From positions 1,938,903 through 2,002,902 of the forward strand of contig CM036247.1 of assembly GCA_020698575.1 (NCBI GenBank): DNA of 64,000 bases, written 5' to 3'. Of this stretch, positions 24,901 through 38,200 are shown piece after piece. The notes under the pieces are model-generated. The model saw only the letters and a list, made by a program, of their open reading frames with translations. It ran no database searches and was not told where the DNA came from. The DNA is from Bostrychus sinensis (taxonomy: Eukaryota; Chordata; Actinopteri; Gobiiformes; Eleotridae). Numbering within the stretch: the stretch's first letter is position 1; each line of letters starts with the position of its first letter. The position numbers and the translations under genes are program-made.

Positions 24901-27900
24901 CCTCCCACCTCCCCGCTGTAACCCCTCCCACCTCCCCGCTGTAACTCCTCCCACCTCCCCGCTGTAACCCCTCCCACCTCCCTGCTGTAACTCTTCCCAC
25001 CTCCTCGCTGTAACTCCTCCCACCTCCCTGCTGTAACCCCTCCCACCTCCCTGCTGTAACTCTTCCCACCTCCTCGCTGTAACTCCTCCCACCTCCCTGC
25101 TGTAACCCCTCCCACCTCCCTGCTGTAACTCTTCCCACCTCCTCGCTGTAACTCCTCCCACCTCCCCGCTGTCTCTCACCTCCCTGCACTGTGAGGAGGA
25201 GCAGGGCGCTGTCTGTCGCCCCCTGCTGGTCGGTCACCGTGAGTCTGAAGGAGAACCGTCCCGCACTGAGACCCGAGACCCAGGCCACAGCTTCGTCCGC
25301 TCCGTCCAAGGTCACACCTCCTGGACCGCTGCGGGGACAAGAGGAGGGACAAGAGCAGGGACAAGAGGAGGGACAAGAGGAGGGACAAGAGGAGGGACAA
25401 GAGCAGGGACAAGAGGAGGGACAAGAGGAGGGACAAGAGGAGGGACAAGAGCAGGGACAAGAGCAGGGACAAGAGGAGGGACAAGAGCAGGGACAAGAGG
25501 AGGGACAAGAGGAGGGACAAGAGGAGGGACAAGAGCAGGGACAAGAGGAGGGACAAGAGGAGGGACAAGAGCAGGGACAAGAGCAGGGACAAGAGCAGGG
25601 ACAAGAGGAGGGACAAAGGAGAAGAGAACTCAGTTCGGGTTCTAAAACATTTCACACCAAGCACCGCCTCAGAAAATATTTGGTTTAACAAGAATCATCT
25701 TTACACGACAAAAACCAGGTTTACTCTGCGTCTAATCCAGGTCTAAACCAGGACTAATCCAGGACTAATCCAGGTCTAAACCAGGTCTAATCCAGGACTA
25801 AACCAGGACTAAACCAGGACTAAACCAGGACTAATCCAGGACTAATCCAGGTCTAAACCAGGACTAAACCAGGACTAATCCAGGACTAAACCAGGACTAA
25901 ACCAGGTCTAATCCAGGAGTAAACCAGGACTAAACCAGGACTAATCCAGGACTAAACCAGGACTAAACCAGGACTAATCCAGGACTAAACCAGGTCTAAA
26001 CCAGGACTAAACCAGGACTAAACCAGGTCTAAACCAGGACTAAACCAGGACTAAACCAGGTCTAAACCAGGACTAAACCAGGTCTAAACCAGGACTAATC
26101 CAGGACTAAACCAGGACTAAACCAGGACTAAACCAGGACTAAACCAGGTCTAAACCAGGACTAAACCAGGACTAAACCAGGTCTAAACCAGGACTAATCC
26201 AGGACTAATCCAGGACTAATCCAGGACTAAAAGCATCATCAAGTACGGAGTAAAAAACACTACAAAATCACTGAACTGCCACAGTGAAATAAAAAAAGGT
26301 AGTGTTTCTCATTGATGTGAGAAAGTTTCACAACACGATCATTTTCTCATTAAACCTGATGATTTTACTTTAACATGAGGTAACTTTCTCGTTGCCTGGT
26401 TTTCTGATATAAAGTAAAAACTTTCTCATTAAAACCAGTTTGGTGCTGTTCCTCTGTAACAGAACATAAACAGTGGCTTTGGTCCTTCCTCCTCTGACTG
26501 ACGATGGTAACGTCTCCTGAGGCATCATGGGAAAACATGAGCTCGTTTTAACCAAATATCTGTGTATACGTCAGTGTAAACTCATTTTAACTGGATCTCG
26601 TTTTATCAAGAGTTATTACGTTATAACAAGAAAACTATCTTGTTAAACAAAGTTATTATGTTATAATGAGAAAAAGATCTCATTATAACATTAACCTTCT
26701 GTTTCTGTACAACACAACACATACAAAGGAAAATGACATTACATTAGGTTTACATGAGTGAGGTGATAAAAAATGTTCAGTCAGCTGCCAGCACATTGTC
26801 AAAGCTGGAGAAGTTCTGCAACAACTAATCAGATTAATCGATTATAATCCATTACTGAGATAATCGTCAACTAATTTAGTAATGGAATATTCACCAACTG
26901 GGAAACGGATATTTATCTGACTCTGCCATGTTCTGTGAGAGAAGGATTTATTTCCTACACAGAGCAGAAAACGTTAAAAACTATCTACATTTTGTGTTTT
27001 TGATTAAAAATATCATGTATTACGTAAATGTGCATCATGTGTTCACCCCCTACCTCACCCCCGCTCCCCTGGACCCCTACCTCACCCTCACTCCCCTGGA
27101 CCCCTACCTCACCCCCACTCCCCTGGACCCCTACCTCACCCTCACTCCCCAGGACCCCTACCTCACCCCCACTCCCCTGGACCCCTACCTCACCCTCACT
27201 CCCCTGGACCCCTACCTCACCCCCACTCCCCTGGACCCCTACCTCACCCCCGCTCCCCTGGACCCCTACCTCACCCTCGCTCCCCTGGACCCCTACCTCA
27301 CCCTCACTCCCCTGGACCCCTACCTCACCCTCGCTCCCCTGGACCCCTACCTCACCCCCCTCCCCTGGACCCCTACCTCACCCTCGCTCCCCTGGACCCC
27401 TACCTCACCCCCACTCCCCTGGACCCCTACCTCACCCCCCTCCCCTGGACCCCTACCTCACCCTCGCTCCCCTGGACCCCTACCTCACCCCCCTCCCCTG
27501 GACCCCTACCTCACCCCCGCTCCCCTGTCTGGATGAATCCTTACAGAGTGAACTATGATCCTATAGATGAGTAATGGACTAACTCCTGACACAGGTTGTC
27601 GTCCTGGGACAGGATCTCTCCTTCAATTTGGGCTCCATAAGGTTTCTGCTTTTTATTCCCACAGCTGGGTTTTTTAGGAGTTTTTCCTTAAGAGAAGGAG
27701 GGTCTAAGGACAGGAGTGTCCTGGCTCTGTTTAGTTTAGTGTAGTTATTGTTTGTGTTGATTGTGTGTTTATGTTTGATCAACTGTTTGTTGTGATACTG
27801 GGACATACAAATAAAACTGAACTGAATTGAATTACAGATGATATTTTATGTACAGTGAATTATTCACAACCCTGGCAATTTCTGGCTTAAAGTTACTTTT

Positions 27901-28429
27901 ATTCAACTGGAATTTATTTGACCGGAAATGACACAGGCTTCTCCCTGAAGATAATAAGACGATGTGCAAGAGGTATCATTGTAGAAAAAAATATTTCTCA
28001 GATTTATGTTTCCGGTCAAAAAAAACCCCAAAAACTTGCTGGTTGAATGAAAGTAACTTTAAGTCAGAATTTGCCAGGAGTATGAATCATTTTGGGCTTC
28101 ACTGTGTATATGCTCTGTATGAACATCATCAGAAGCAGTTTGTAGCTTTGTCTGATTTAAATTTGTAAAAAATTAAGTGATTTTTGGTAGCATTATCACC
28201 AATTTTTAACAAAAACTATAAAACACCTCAAGTTTTTAACCATTTTACTCACGCTTCTCTATCCAATTATTAATCAACTAATCAAAAAAGTAATCGACAG
28301 ATTATTCAATTATCAAAATAATCGTTAGTTGCAGCCCTACAAAATCTATACTTAGTAAGTAATGAAAATAATACTCAAGAAAAAAAATATACACTAGAAT
28401 TTACTCTGTTAATACTTCTACTGTACCTG

Positions 28430-28500
<71 letters not shown>

Positions 28501-31500
28501 GCTCTGACCTTACCTCACTACACAAACACAAAATACTCCTCTCAAAACAGAACTTTAGACAGTTTTACAGTCCTGGATCCATCCTGGTTCAGTCCCGGTT
28601 CAGTCCCGGTTCAGTCCCGGTTCAGTCCCGGTTCAGTCCCGGCTCAGTCCCGGTTCAGTCCCGGTTCAGTCCTGGTTCAGTCCTGGTTTAGTCCTGGTTC
28701 AGTCCCGGTTCAGTCCCGGTTCAGTCCCGGCTCAGTCCTGGTTCAGTCCCGGTTCAGTCCCGGCTCAGTCCCGGTTCAGTCCCGGCTCAGTCCCGGTTCA
28801 GTCCCGGTTCAGTCCCCGCTCAGTCCCGGCTCAGTCCTGGCTCAGTCCTCGCTCAGTCCTGGTTCAGTCCCGGCTCAGTCCTGGTCCTGTTTCAGTCCCG
28901 GTTCAGTCCTGGCTCAGTCCCGGTTCAGTCCTGGTTTAGTCCCGGTTCAGTCTCGGTTCAGTCCTGGTTCAGTCCTGGCTCAGTCCTCGCTCAGTCCTGG
29001 TTCAGTCCTGGCTTAGTCCCGGTTCAGTCCTGGCTCAGTCCCGGTTCAGTCCCGGTTCAGTCCTGGTTTAGTCCTGGTTCAGTCCTGGTTTAGTCCTGGT
29101 TCAGTCCTGGTCCTGGTTCAGTCCTGGTTTAGTCCTGGTTCAGTCCTGGTTCAGTCCTGGTTTAGTCCTGGTTCAGTCCCGGTCCGGGTTCAGTCCTGGT
29201 TCAGTCCTGGTTTAGTCCTGGTTCAGTCCTGGTCCTGGTTCAGTCCTGGTTTAGTCCTGGTTCAGTCCTGGTTCAGTCCCGGCTCAGTCCTGGTTCAGTC
29301 CTGGTTCAGTCCTGGTCCTGGTTTAGTCCTGGTTCAGTCCTGGTCCTGGTTCAGTCCTGGTTCAGTCCTGGTTCAGTCCTGGTTCAGTCCCGGTTCAGTC
29401 CCGGTTCAGTCCTGGTCCTGGTTTAGTCCTGGTTCAGTCCTGGTCCTGGTTCAGTCCTGGTTCAGTCCTGGTTCAGTCCCGGTTCAGTCCCGGTTCAGTC
29501 CTGGTCCTGGTTTAGTCCTGGTTCAGTCCTGGTCCTGGTTTAGTCCTGGTTCAGTCCTGGTTCAGTCCTGGTTCAGTCCTGGTTCAGTCCTGGTCCTGGT
29601 TTAGTCCTGGTTCAGTCCTGGTCCTGGTTCAGTCCTGGTTCAGTCCTGGTCCTGGCTCAGTCCCGGTTCAGTCCTGGTCCTGGTTTAGTCCCGGTTCAGT
29701 CCTGGTCCTGGTTTAGTCCTGGTTCAGTCCTGGTCCCGGTTCAGTCCTGGTTCAGTCCTGGTTCAGTCCCGTTCAGTCCCGGTTCAGTCCCGGTTCAGTC
29801 CCGGTTCAGTCCTGGTTCAGTCCTGGTTCAGTCCTGGTCCCGGTTCAGTCCCGGTTCAGTCCCGGTTCAGTCCTGGTTCAGTCCCGGTTCAGTCCCGGTT
29901 CAGTCCTGGTTCAGTCCTGGTCCTGATTTAGTCCTGGTTCAGTCCTGGTCCCGGTTCAGTCCCGGTTCAGTCCCGGTTCAGTCCCGGTTCAGTCCTAGTT
30001 CAGTCCTGGTTCAGTCCTGGTCCCGGTTCAGTCCTGGTTCAGTCCCGGTTCAGTCCTGGTTCAGTCCTGGTCCCGGTTCAGTCCTGGTTCAGTCCCGGTT
30101 CAGTCCCGGTTCAGTCCCGGTTCAGTCCTGGTTTAGTCCTGGTTCAGTCCTGGCTCAGTCCTGGCTCAGTCCTGGTTCAGTCCCGGTTCAGTCCTGGTTC
30201 AGTCCTGGTCCTGATTTAGTCCTGGTTCAGTCCTGGTCCCGGTTCAGTCCCGGTTCTGTCCTGGTTCAGTCCCGTTCAGTCCCGGTTCAGTCCCGGTTCA
30301 GTCCCGGTTCAGTCCTGGTTCAGTCCTGGTCCTGATTTAGTCCTGGTTCAGTCCTGGTCCCGGTTCAGTCCCGGTTCAGTCCCGGTTCAGTCCCGGTTCA
30401 GTCCTGGTTCAGTCCTGGTCCCGGTTCAGTCCCGGTTCAGTCCCGGTTCAGTCCTGGTTCAGTCCTGGTCCCGGTTCAGTCCTGGTTCAGTCTCGGTTCA
30501 GTCCCGGTTCAGTCCCGGTCCAGTCCTGGTCCCGGTTCAGTCCTGGTTCAGTCCCGGTTCAGTCCCGGTTCAGTCCCGGTTCAGTCCTGGTTTAGTCCTG
30601 GTTCAGTCCTGGCTCAGTCCTGGTTCAGTCCCGGTTCAGTCCTGGTTCAGTCCCGGTTCAGTCCCGGTTCAGTCCCGGTTCAGTCCCGGTTCAGGTTCAG
30701 TCCTGGTTCAGTCCCGGTTCAGTCCCGGTTCAGTCCCGGTTCAGTCCTGGTTTAGTCCTGGTTCAGTCCTGGCTCAGTCCTGGCTCAGTCCTGGTTCAGT
30801 CCCGGTTCAGTCCTGGTTCAGTCCCGGTTCAGTCCCGGTTCAGTCCCGGTTCAGTCCCGGTTCAGTCCTGGTTCAGTCCCGGTTCAGTCCTGGTCCTGAT
30901 TTAGTCCTGGCTCAGTCCTGGTTTAGTCCTGGTTCAGTCCTGGCTCAGTCCCGGTTCAGTCCCGGTTCAGTCCTGGTCCCGGTTCAGTCCTGGTTTAGTC
31001 CTGGTTCAGTCCTGGCTCAGTCCTGGTTCAGTCCTGGTTCAGTCCTGGTTCAGTCCTGGTTCAGTCCCGGTCCTGGTTCAGTCCTCGCTCAGTCCTGGTT
31101 CAGTCCTGGTTCAGTCCTGGTTCAGTCCCGGTTCAGTCCTGGTTCAGTCCCGGTTTAGTCCTGGTTCAGTCCTGGTTTAGTCCTGGTTCAGTCCTGGCTC
31201 AGTCCTGGTTCAGTCCTGGTTCAGTCCTGGTTCAGTCCTGGTTCAGTCCCGGTCCTGGTTCAGTCCCAGTCCTGGTTCAGTCCTGGTTCAGTCCTGGTTC
31301 AGTCCCGGTCCTGGTTCAGTCCCGGTTCAGTCCCGGTTCAGTCCCGGTTCAGTCCCGGCTCAGTCCCGGTTCAGTCCTGGTTCAGTCCTGGTTCAGTCCT
31401 GGTCCTGGTTCAGTCCTGGTTCAGTCCTGGTTCAGTCCTGGTCCTGGTTCAGTCCTGGTTCAGTCCCGGTTCAGTCCCGGTTTAGTCCTGGTTCAGTCCT

Positions 31501-32135
31501 GGTTCAGTCCTGGTTCAGTCCTGGTTCAGTCCTGGTCCTGGTTCAGTCCTGGTTCAGTCCTGGTTCAGTCCTGGTTCAGTCCTGGTTCAGTCCCGGTCCT
31601 GGTTCAGTCCTGGTACCTGACTTTCTCCCAGTGGTACGTGACGATGCCGGTGTCGTCTGAGCTCTTGCTGCCGTCCAGGATCACTCTGCTCAGAGGCAGG
31701 GACAGGACCCTCTCTGGCCCCGCCACAGCCACAGGGGCCCGGTTCAGCGAGGACTGCGGCTCTGGGACACGGAGCAGAGATAAATCAAGATGACATTTTG
31801 ATGCTGTTTTATTTTCTCCGGCCGTACCTGAGTTTGTGGAGGAGGTGAGAGGAGGAGAAGGAGGAGGAGGAGGAGGAGGAGCGGAGCAGGGCTCGGTCTG
31901 AGAGAAGGGAGGAGCTTTAACCGTCTCTGCGGAGCAAAAATAAACGATTAAGACTTAAACATTTCAACGGAGGTCCTGGCTACAGAAATACAGCAATCAT
32001 CATCCACAGATTAATCAATTATCAAAATAATCGTTAGTTGCAGTCCTACAAAATCTATACTTAGTAAGTAATGAAAATAATACTCAAGAAAAAAAAAATA
32101 CACTAGAATTTACTCTGTTAATACTTCTACTGTAC

Positions 32136-32221
<86 letters not shown>

Positions 32222-35200
32222 GCTCTGACCTTACCTCACTACACAAACACAAAATACTCCTCTCAAAACAGAACTTTAGACAGTTTTACAGTCCTGGATC
32301 CATCCTGGTTCAGTCCTGGTTCAGTCCTGGTTCAGTCCTGGTTCAGTCCTGCCATAACATTACGACCACCTTGACCCCTCAGTTACACTGAAAGTACGAG
32401 TCCGGCACGATGTTTATGAATTTACATCCGAGCAGAGCCAGACGGGAAGATGACCGAGTTTACGCCGGACGTCATGAGCTTCGTGTAAACAAAAACCACG
32501 TTGCCCAGACCAAGACCAGTCCGAGTCCAGAGTCTTACTGATATTTAATGAATTAGTAGAATTTAATATTTTGAAAACTATGTATACGGCACAGCAGAAA
32601 GCCTCACCAACCTTCAAAACAGATTTATAAAAAGAAAAAGTATCTATAATTTAAAAAGAACTGAGGTTTTTAAAACACCAGTGAAGATGTTTTCAAAAGC
32701 TGTCCGTTTATGGAACAGTGACAGTGAAATCAAGAAATCTAAATCCATCAATGCATTTAAAGAAAGTGTCAAATTTTGTAAAAATGTGAAAATGTCTGAG
32801 CCTGCAGAGTAGCAGCTTCTGTTAGATTATGTGCTACGTCATGAAATAGAAGAGATTATGATTTGATCAGAAATGTTAAAAAATAAGTTCATACTTCTTT
32901 CTGCTCCTTTTCATCCATGATATTTAAATTGAATGTTAAACTGTTATAATTGTTTTTAATGAATGAAAAAAACAATAAAAATGAAATGAAAATGAAATGA
33001 AAATGAAATGAAAATGAAGAGTGAACAGACTTCCAGGGTTCGAGACCGAGACCAAACCCTGTCAACTAAACCACGAGGAAACATTTTTAAAAAGTGGCTC
33101 AAATTTAACAAATCTAATTGCGACAGATCTGTTCCTCTGATGCAGAAAACTAATTACTCCAAAATTATGAAGAATGGCATTTTCTTATAAAGTTCGGTAA
33201 AAAAATTAATCTCAGCGACCGAGAGTGGATCAAGTAAAATTGGATTATAGACCAAGACCAAGACGAGACCAAGACCGTACGAAAAATGGTCTCAAGACTA
33301 AGCCTGGTCTTGGGCGCGACCCTGGGTAAGGACGTACTGTATATAAATAAATGTTTTTGTCCGATCTCGTTTTGTGTCCTCAGTTAAGATTTAATGTTTA
33401 CAGCGACGTGAGCGAGAGTTTGCTCGTAGTGTTTTTATCCCGGATCCTCTTCACTGGTCCTGGGTCTGACTTCCTGTCTGCTCCTCTTTATGCACGAGGG
33501 CTGCGGCATCCGTCAAAAATAAAAGAACATATTTCTGTTGGACACGGGCTCAGCCGGACTCATGCCAAAACTAGAACTATGTCTATTTGTTACTGAGGTC
33601 ATACGGGACACGTAACAGTCCACAAAGCTTCATTTGGTCTTCGACTAATATTAATACATGGATTTCTTACAGACAGCCCAGTATTTATGTAGTGATGGGA
33701 ATTTCAGCTCATTTCAGTGAAGCTGGATCATTTGGTTCCCTCATGGCTCTTTATTTTACCTCCTATAGCTTTTATATTTAAGCCAAATTTAGCGCAGTTT
33801 TGACAAATGTGTTGTGTTGTGTACTCATATATATATACATACATATATATATATATATAAATACATGGATTGTAATGAAGAATTCAAAATGTCTGATGCT
33901 TTGAAACTACCCAATGACCTGAGTTACTCACAGAGCCACTCCACTACACACAGCATATAAACACACCTATAACTAAGTATAAAAATAAAAATATTTGCTT
34001 TTTTAATTTAAACACACCTTTAACAAAAAGCAGGGCTTTATTCAGCAGTAAAAAGTAAAAACAACAGCAACGGCTGACCTCAAAACTCAAAAAACTTTAT
34101 TATAAATATACAACCTAATAAAAAATAAATACCTGTATTTTCTGGACTATAAGTGGCACTTTTTTCCATCGTCTGGCTAGGGGTGTGACGTATCCTCAGG
34201 TGTGACGTATATATTAAAATATTTCAGGTGTTGGTTAGAGGGCGCTCTAGGCTTGTGTACCAGCATCTGCTGCACCTGTACCACTGACAATTTAAAATGT
34301 AAACATTACCACTAACAACTTAGGCTATAAAGACAACTGAGAAAGAGCGGAATAATTGGAAATGGAACTGATGCTGAGTCTGACGACAGCCACGCAGAGG
34401 AGGAAGCGGCGCTTCGTCTACCTCCGGAGTTGGCGGAGTTGTTCAGAAGCGACACCGAGGATGAAGAATTTAAAGGATTTAGCGATTAGGAGTGAGATGG
34501 TGAGTTTGGTGAACTTGTTATATTATGTTCTTTATGCTATAGTTATGTGAATAACTGTTAATATATTACGTTAACATACGAGACACCTGTTCAGTTCGTT
34601 GTTTATGCTTCATGTAGCTGAATAACCATCAATGTGTTACGTTAGCATAGCGCACACCACGCCTGATCCGATTTCTTCTCTGTTTTTATCTGCCCTGTTT
34701 TTGAAAAGATCCTTTCATAAAAAAATGTAAAAAAGTCTCGCAGATGGCAGCAGCTCTCTGTACCGACTCGTTCGCGACCGACCCATCACTATTACATACT
34801 TGACATGTTTCAGCCACTCTCTGCAGTCTTCCTCAGCAGAGACTGCAGAGAGTGGCTGAAACATGTCAAGGTACGATACGTAAATATTAGTGTGTGACCC
34901 GGGCGTTAGCTCAGTACCTGCTGTGGGCTGACGCTGAGGCGATGTTGTCGGCTCTACAGGGTTTCCCAGAGACACTGACAGGGGTGAACCTGCAGAGCAA
35001 ACGCAGGTCTGTAGTAGTAAACGTGTTTCTCAGCTGCCCACCTTTCAGAGTTTGGGGCTGAACGTTCGTACCTGAGGCTGTAAAGTTCAGGTTAATCTCC
35101 GTTTTCTGCGTCGCCGGGACAGGAAGTGAAGTGGTTTTCTGGTTTTGTTGGCTCAGATCAGTCGTAGGATTCGGCGATGGCGACGCTGAACTGCTCTGTG

Positions 35201-38200
35201 TCGTTTTCTGTGAAAAACAACTTTTTTTACACTTGTCACTTGAGTTATAAATACACTTTTATACAGAAACTGCAGAGAAATGTGTCTGCTGTCTAAATGA
35301 CACTCACATAACTCACTGCAGTCTGTAGAGGGCGCTCTGTGGGCGTCTGGTGTCTCTCTGTTGCGGTCTCGTTCTCAGCCTCTGATTGGTTGAAGCGGCC
35401 TCGCTCCTTTAGCTCTGGTTGGTCGGTGGGTTCAGGTTCCTCGTTGCTCTGAGGATACTCCAGCATCCCCAGCTCTGGAAGGAAACAAAAAACTCGATAT
35501 CAGCAGCGAGAGGCAGGAATGAGTTCGTTTTACTCGAGGAACTTTCTGAATGAACTGTACTTCTAACAGTAGTTTTATCACAACTTTTACTTCTACTGCA
35601 GTAACATTATTCTGCAGTAACAGGATTCTAGCTTCAGGAGTCTGCCAGCAATGTTTGTTTACCTGTTTTACATTTTTTGACTGAAATTTGATAAATAAAT
35701 TCTGAGGTCAGGACAAGCTTTCTTCAGCTTCACCTCCTGAGAACGCTGATCCTTGCTTTCGTTAGCTCCTGTTTAGACACAAACACATCTCACCTGTTCT
35801 GCGCTAGCTTCCTGTTCAGTTCAGAACTCATTTTAAAATGTTAATGTTGCTTTTTAGGGTGTTTTGCTGAATCTGAAAAGGTTTAAAAACGCTGGAGGAG
35901 GTGTTCTGGTCTCACAGTGGGAGAGACTCACTCAAAACCACCTCAAAAAGTACAAAAAGTGGGACAATTTGTGTGATTTCATGAGGAAATAAAGCTTTCA
36001 ATACACATCTAACTTACCAACTCACTGAGATACAAGTTGTTTCAGTTTCGGGCCTATAAAACATCTGATGTGCTGTTTTTATCACAAAAACACATTTTAT
36101 GCAAGGGATGTCTTTGCCGAGACTTTATTCCTTGGAATAAAAAAGATGGAACAGAAAAAAAATTGAACAGACTGAGAGCTTTTATTTATTCTCAATGCGC
36201 TGCCCTCACGACACGTGACTGTGTGAAGCTCGACAGCCAGCGAACTAATAAAGAAAACTCCGTATACAAGGCGTACTTTTCTTGCTTTTATGGTGTTCTC
36301 TTGAATTGATATATATTTTAAGTAACTGAAATATACAGAAAAAATGTGTATTACACACTGCACTGGACATTTGGTGTGCTAATACAAGTAGCTAGGTTAG
36401 CTTATGCACATGTAACACAGCAGTCTTGTTAGCGGCAGGTAACAACCTCAAGTTTACATCAAATGTTCAAACGAAATACAACTGTAACCTCAACTGAGTG
36501 CTTGTGAACATACAAATACTTACAAAAACAAAAGTTTCCCAAGGTTCAAACATTTAGAGCACATTCAGCGTGATAATGAGCCATTTTGGACCTCTTTTTA
36601 CCGTGGTTCTAGCTTGATTTTCACCGAGGAAAAACGTCAAAGATCCTCTAATGGCGCACAGGAGCGCTTACAGGAAAAGATGTCTCACTCTGACGATTTT
36701 ATCCGTAACTTTTTTAACAGTTTGCAATATTAAATGAACATATTTATTTAGCAATCATGAACTTATTTAAAACTTTTAACTAACTTATTAACATTATGAA
36801 ATTATCAATGTCTTTTAACCTAAAGACATGACACTCAACACAATCCAGGACCAACCCCAGCTCCAGGAAAACACAACAACCATATGTTCAACCCACAAAT
36901 ATTCTACATTTTACACAGGGAACAGGAATCTGACCTCGTTGTCCTTAACCTGAAGCTTTGTTTTTTTTAAAACCCAATGATCATCAATAAAAAAATGGGA
37001 CGTTATCTGAGTAAGTGGGACGGAGGGAAAGACCCACGAGCATAAAATACCTCACACTGTTCATATTTTAGTCAGTAACAGTCAGTAATCTCTGTGGAAG
37101 CACTCAGTTAGGACAGATTTTATGAGAATGACTCCAGAAAACCACAAGATCCTAAAGTAGTTACAAAGTTTCAGACTGAAGCTATCACTTCCTCTGCAGT
37201 TACTCTCTGTGTGGTGGAGCACATTTGCAGGGCCCACAGCGCCGTCTGCTGGACAAACACGTGTACTACAGTTCAGAGTATTGTTCCTTACACCTCAGCG
37301 CTGTCGGCAGCAGATCTGTTGCGTACCAACGCCTTCCTCAGGACCGCGCCCCAGCTGTGGGAGAGGCCGTATGCCCCTGGTCCCGGTTCATGGCCCTGTT
37401 CAGATCCACACAGCCTCTCTGCTGCAGCGGTGACTCTCAGGCAGCAGGGGGCGTAACCTCTCCCTACTCTCTACACAACTACATAGAATTGTTTTGCAAT
37501 ATGAGCAGCTCAGTGTATTGACCTGCTGGGTTTGGTTACAATACAATACAATACAATACAATACAATACATTACAATACAATATAATACAATACAATACA
37601 TTACAATACAATATAATACAATATAATAAAATACGTTCACAGGAGGATCTTACCCGGTTCATCGTAGTCTGTTTTGGATCCAAACAGACCCAGGTCTTTG
37701 AGGGCCTGCAGGTCTCCAGGGGCCTCTGAGGATTTATACTCACCCCACCGATCTGAGTACGGCTCCCCCCTCACCAGAGACTGAAGAGGAGACAGGAAAA
37801 ACCAGCTCTAAACCAGGTCTAAACCAGGGCTAAACCAGGTCTAAACCAGGTCTAAACCAGGACTAAACCAGGACTAAACCAGGACTAAACCAGGACTAAA
37901 CCAGGTCTAAACCAGGACTAAACCAGGTCTAAACCAGGTCTAAACCAGGACTAAACCAGGTCTAAACCAGGACTAAACCAGGACTAAACCAGGACTAAAC
38001 CAGGACTAAACCAGGTCTAAACCAGGACTAAACCAGGTCTAAACCAGGACTAAACCAGGACTAAACCAGGACTAAACCAGGTCTAAACCAGGACTAAACC
38101 AGGTCTAAACCAGGACTAAACCAGGTCTAAACCAGGACTAAAACAGGACTAAACCAGGTCTAAACCAGGTCTAAACCAGGACTAAACCAGGACTAAACCA

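Larger units (their letters stand above)
26817..28334. mobile_element. hAT-like element remnant with nested repeats
   Basis: Left CTGCAACAACTAATCAGATT and right AATCGTTAGTTGCAG are imperfect inverted ends of the common fish GGGCTGCAAC-type hAT family. The span also contains a 27-bp array and a LINE tail, so it is probably composite; the ends might belong to two different copies. Confidence 0.35.

Noticed and set aside
23389..25315. Minus-strand frames of up to 477 codons (GGVTAGRWEELQ repeats), one fused to the PKD exon 9 peptide
   Set aside because: Read-through from a genuine exon past its donor into the 23-bp array; the donor GTGAGA and phase continuity to exon 10 show that it is intron.
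36037..36309. 90-codon plus-strand frame
   Set aside because: No recognisable motif, no splice or promoter context, in a kiaa0319 intron; likely chance.
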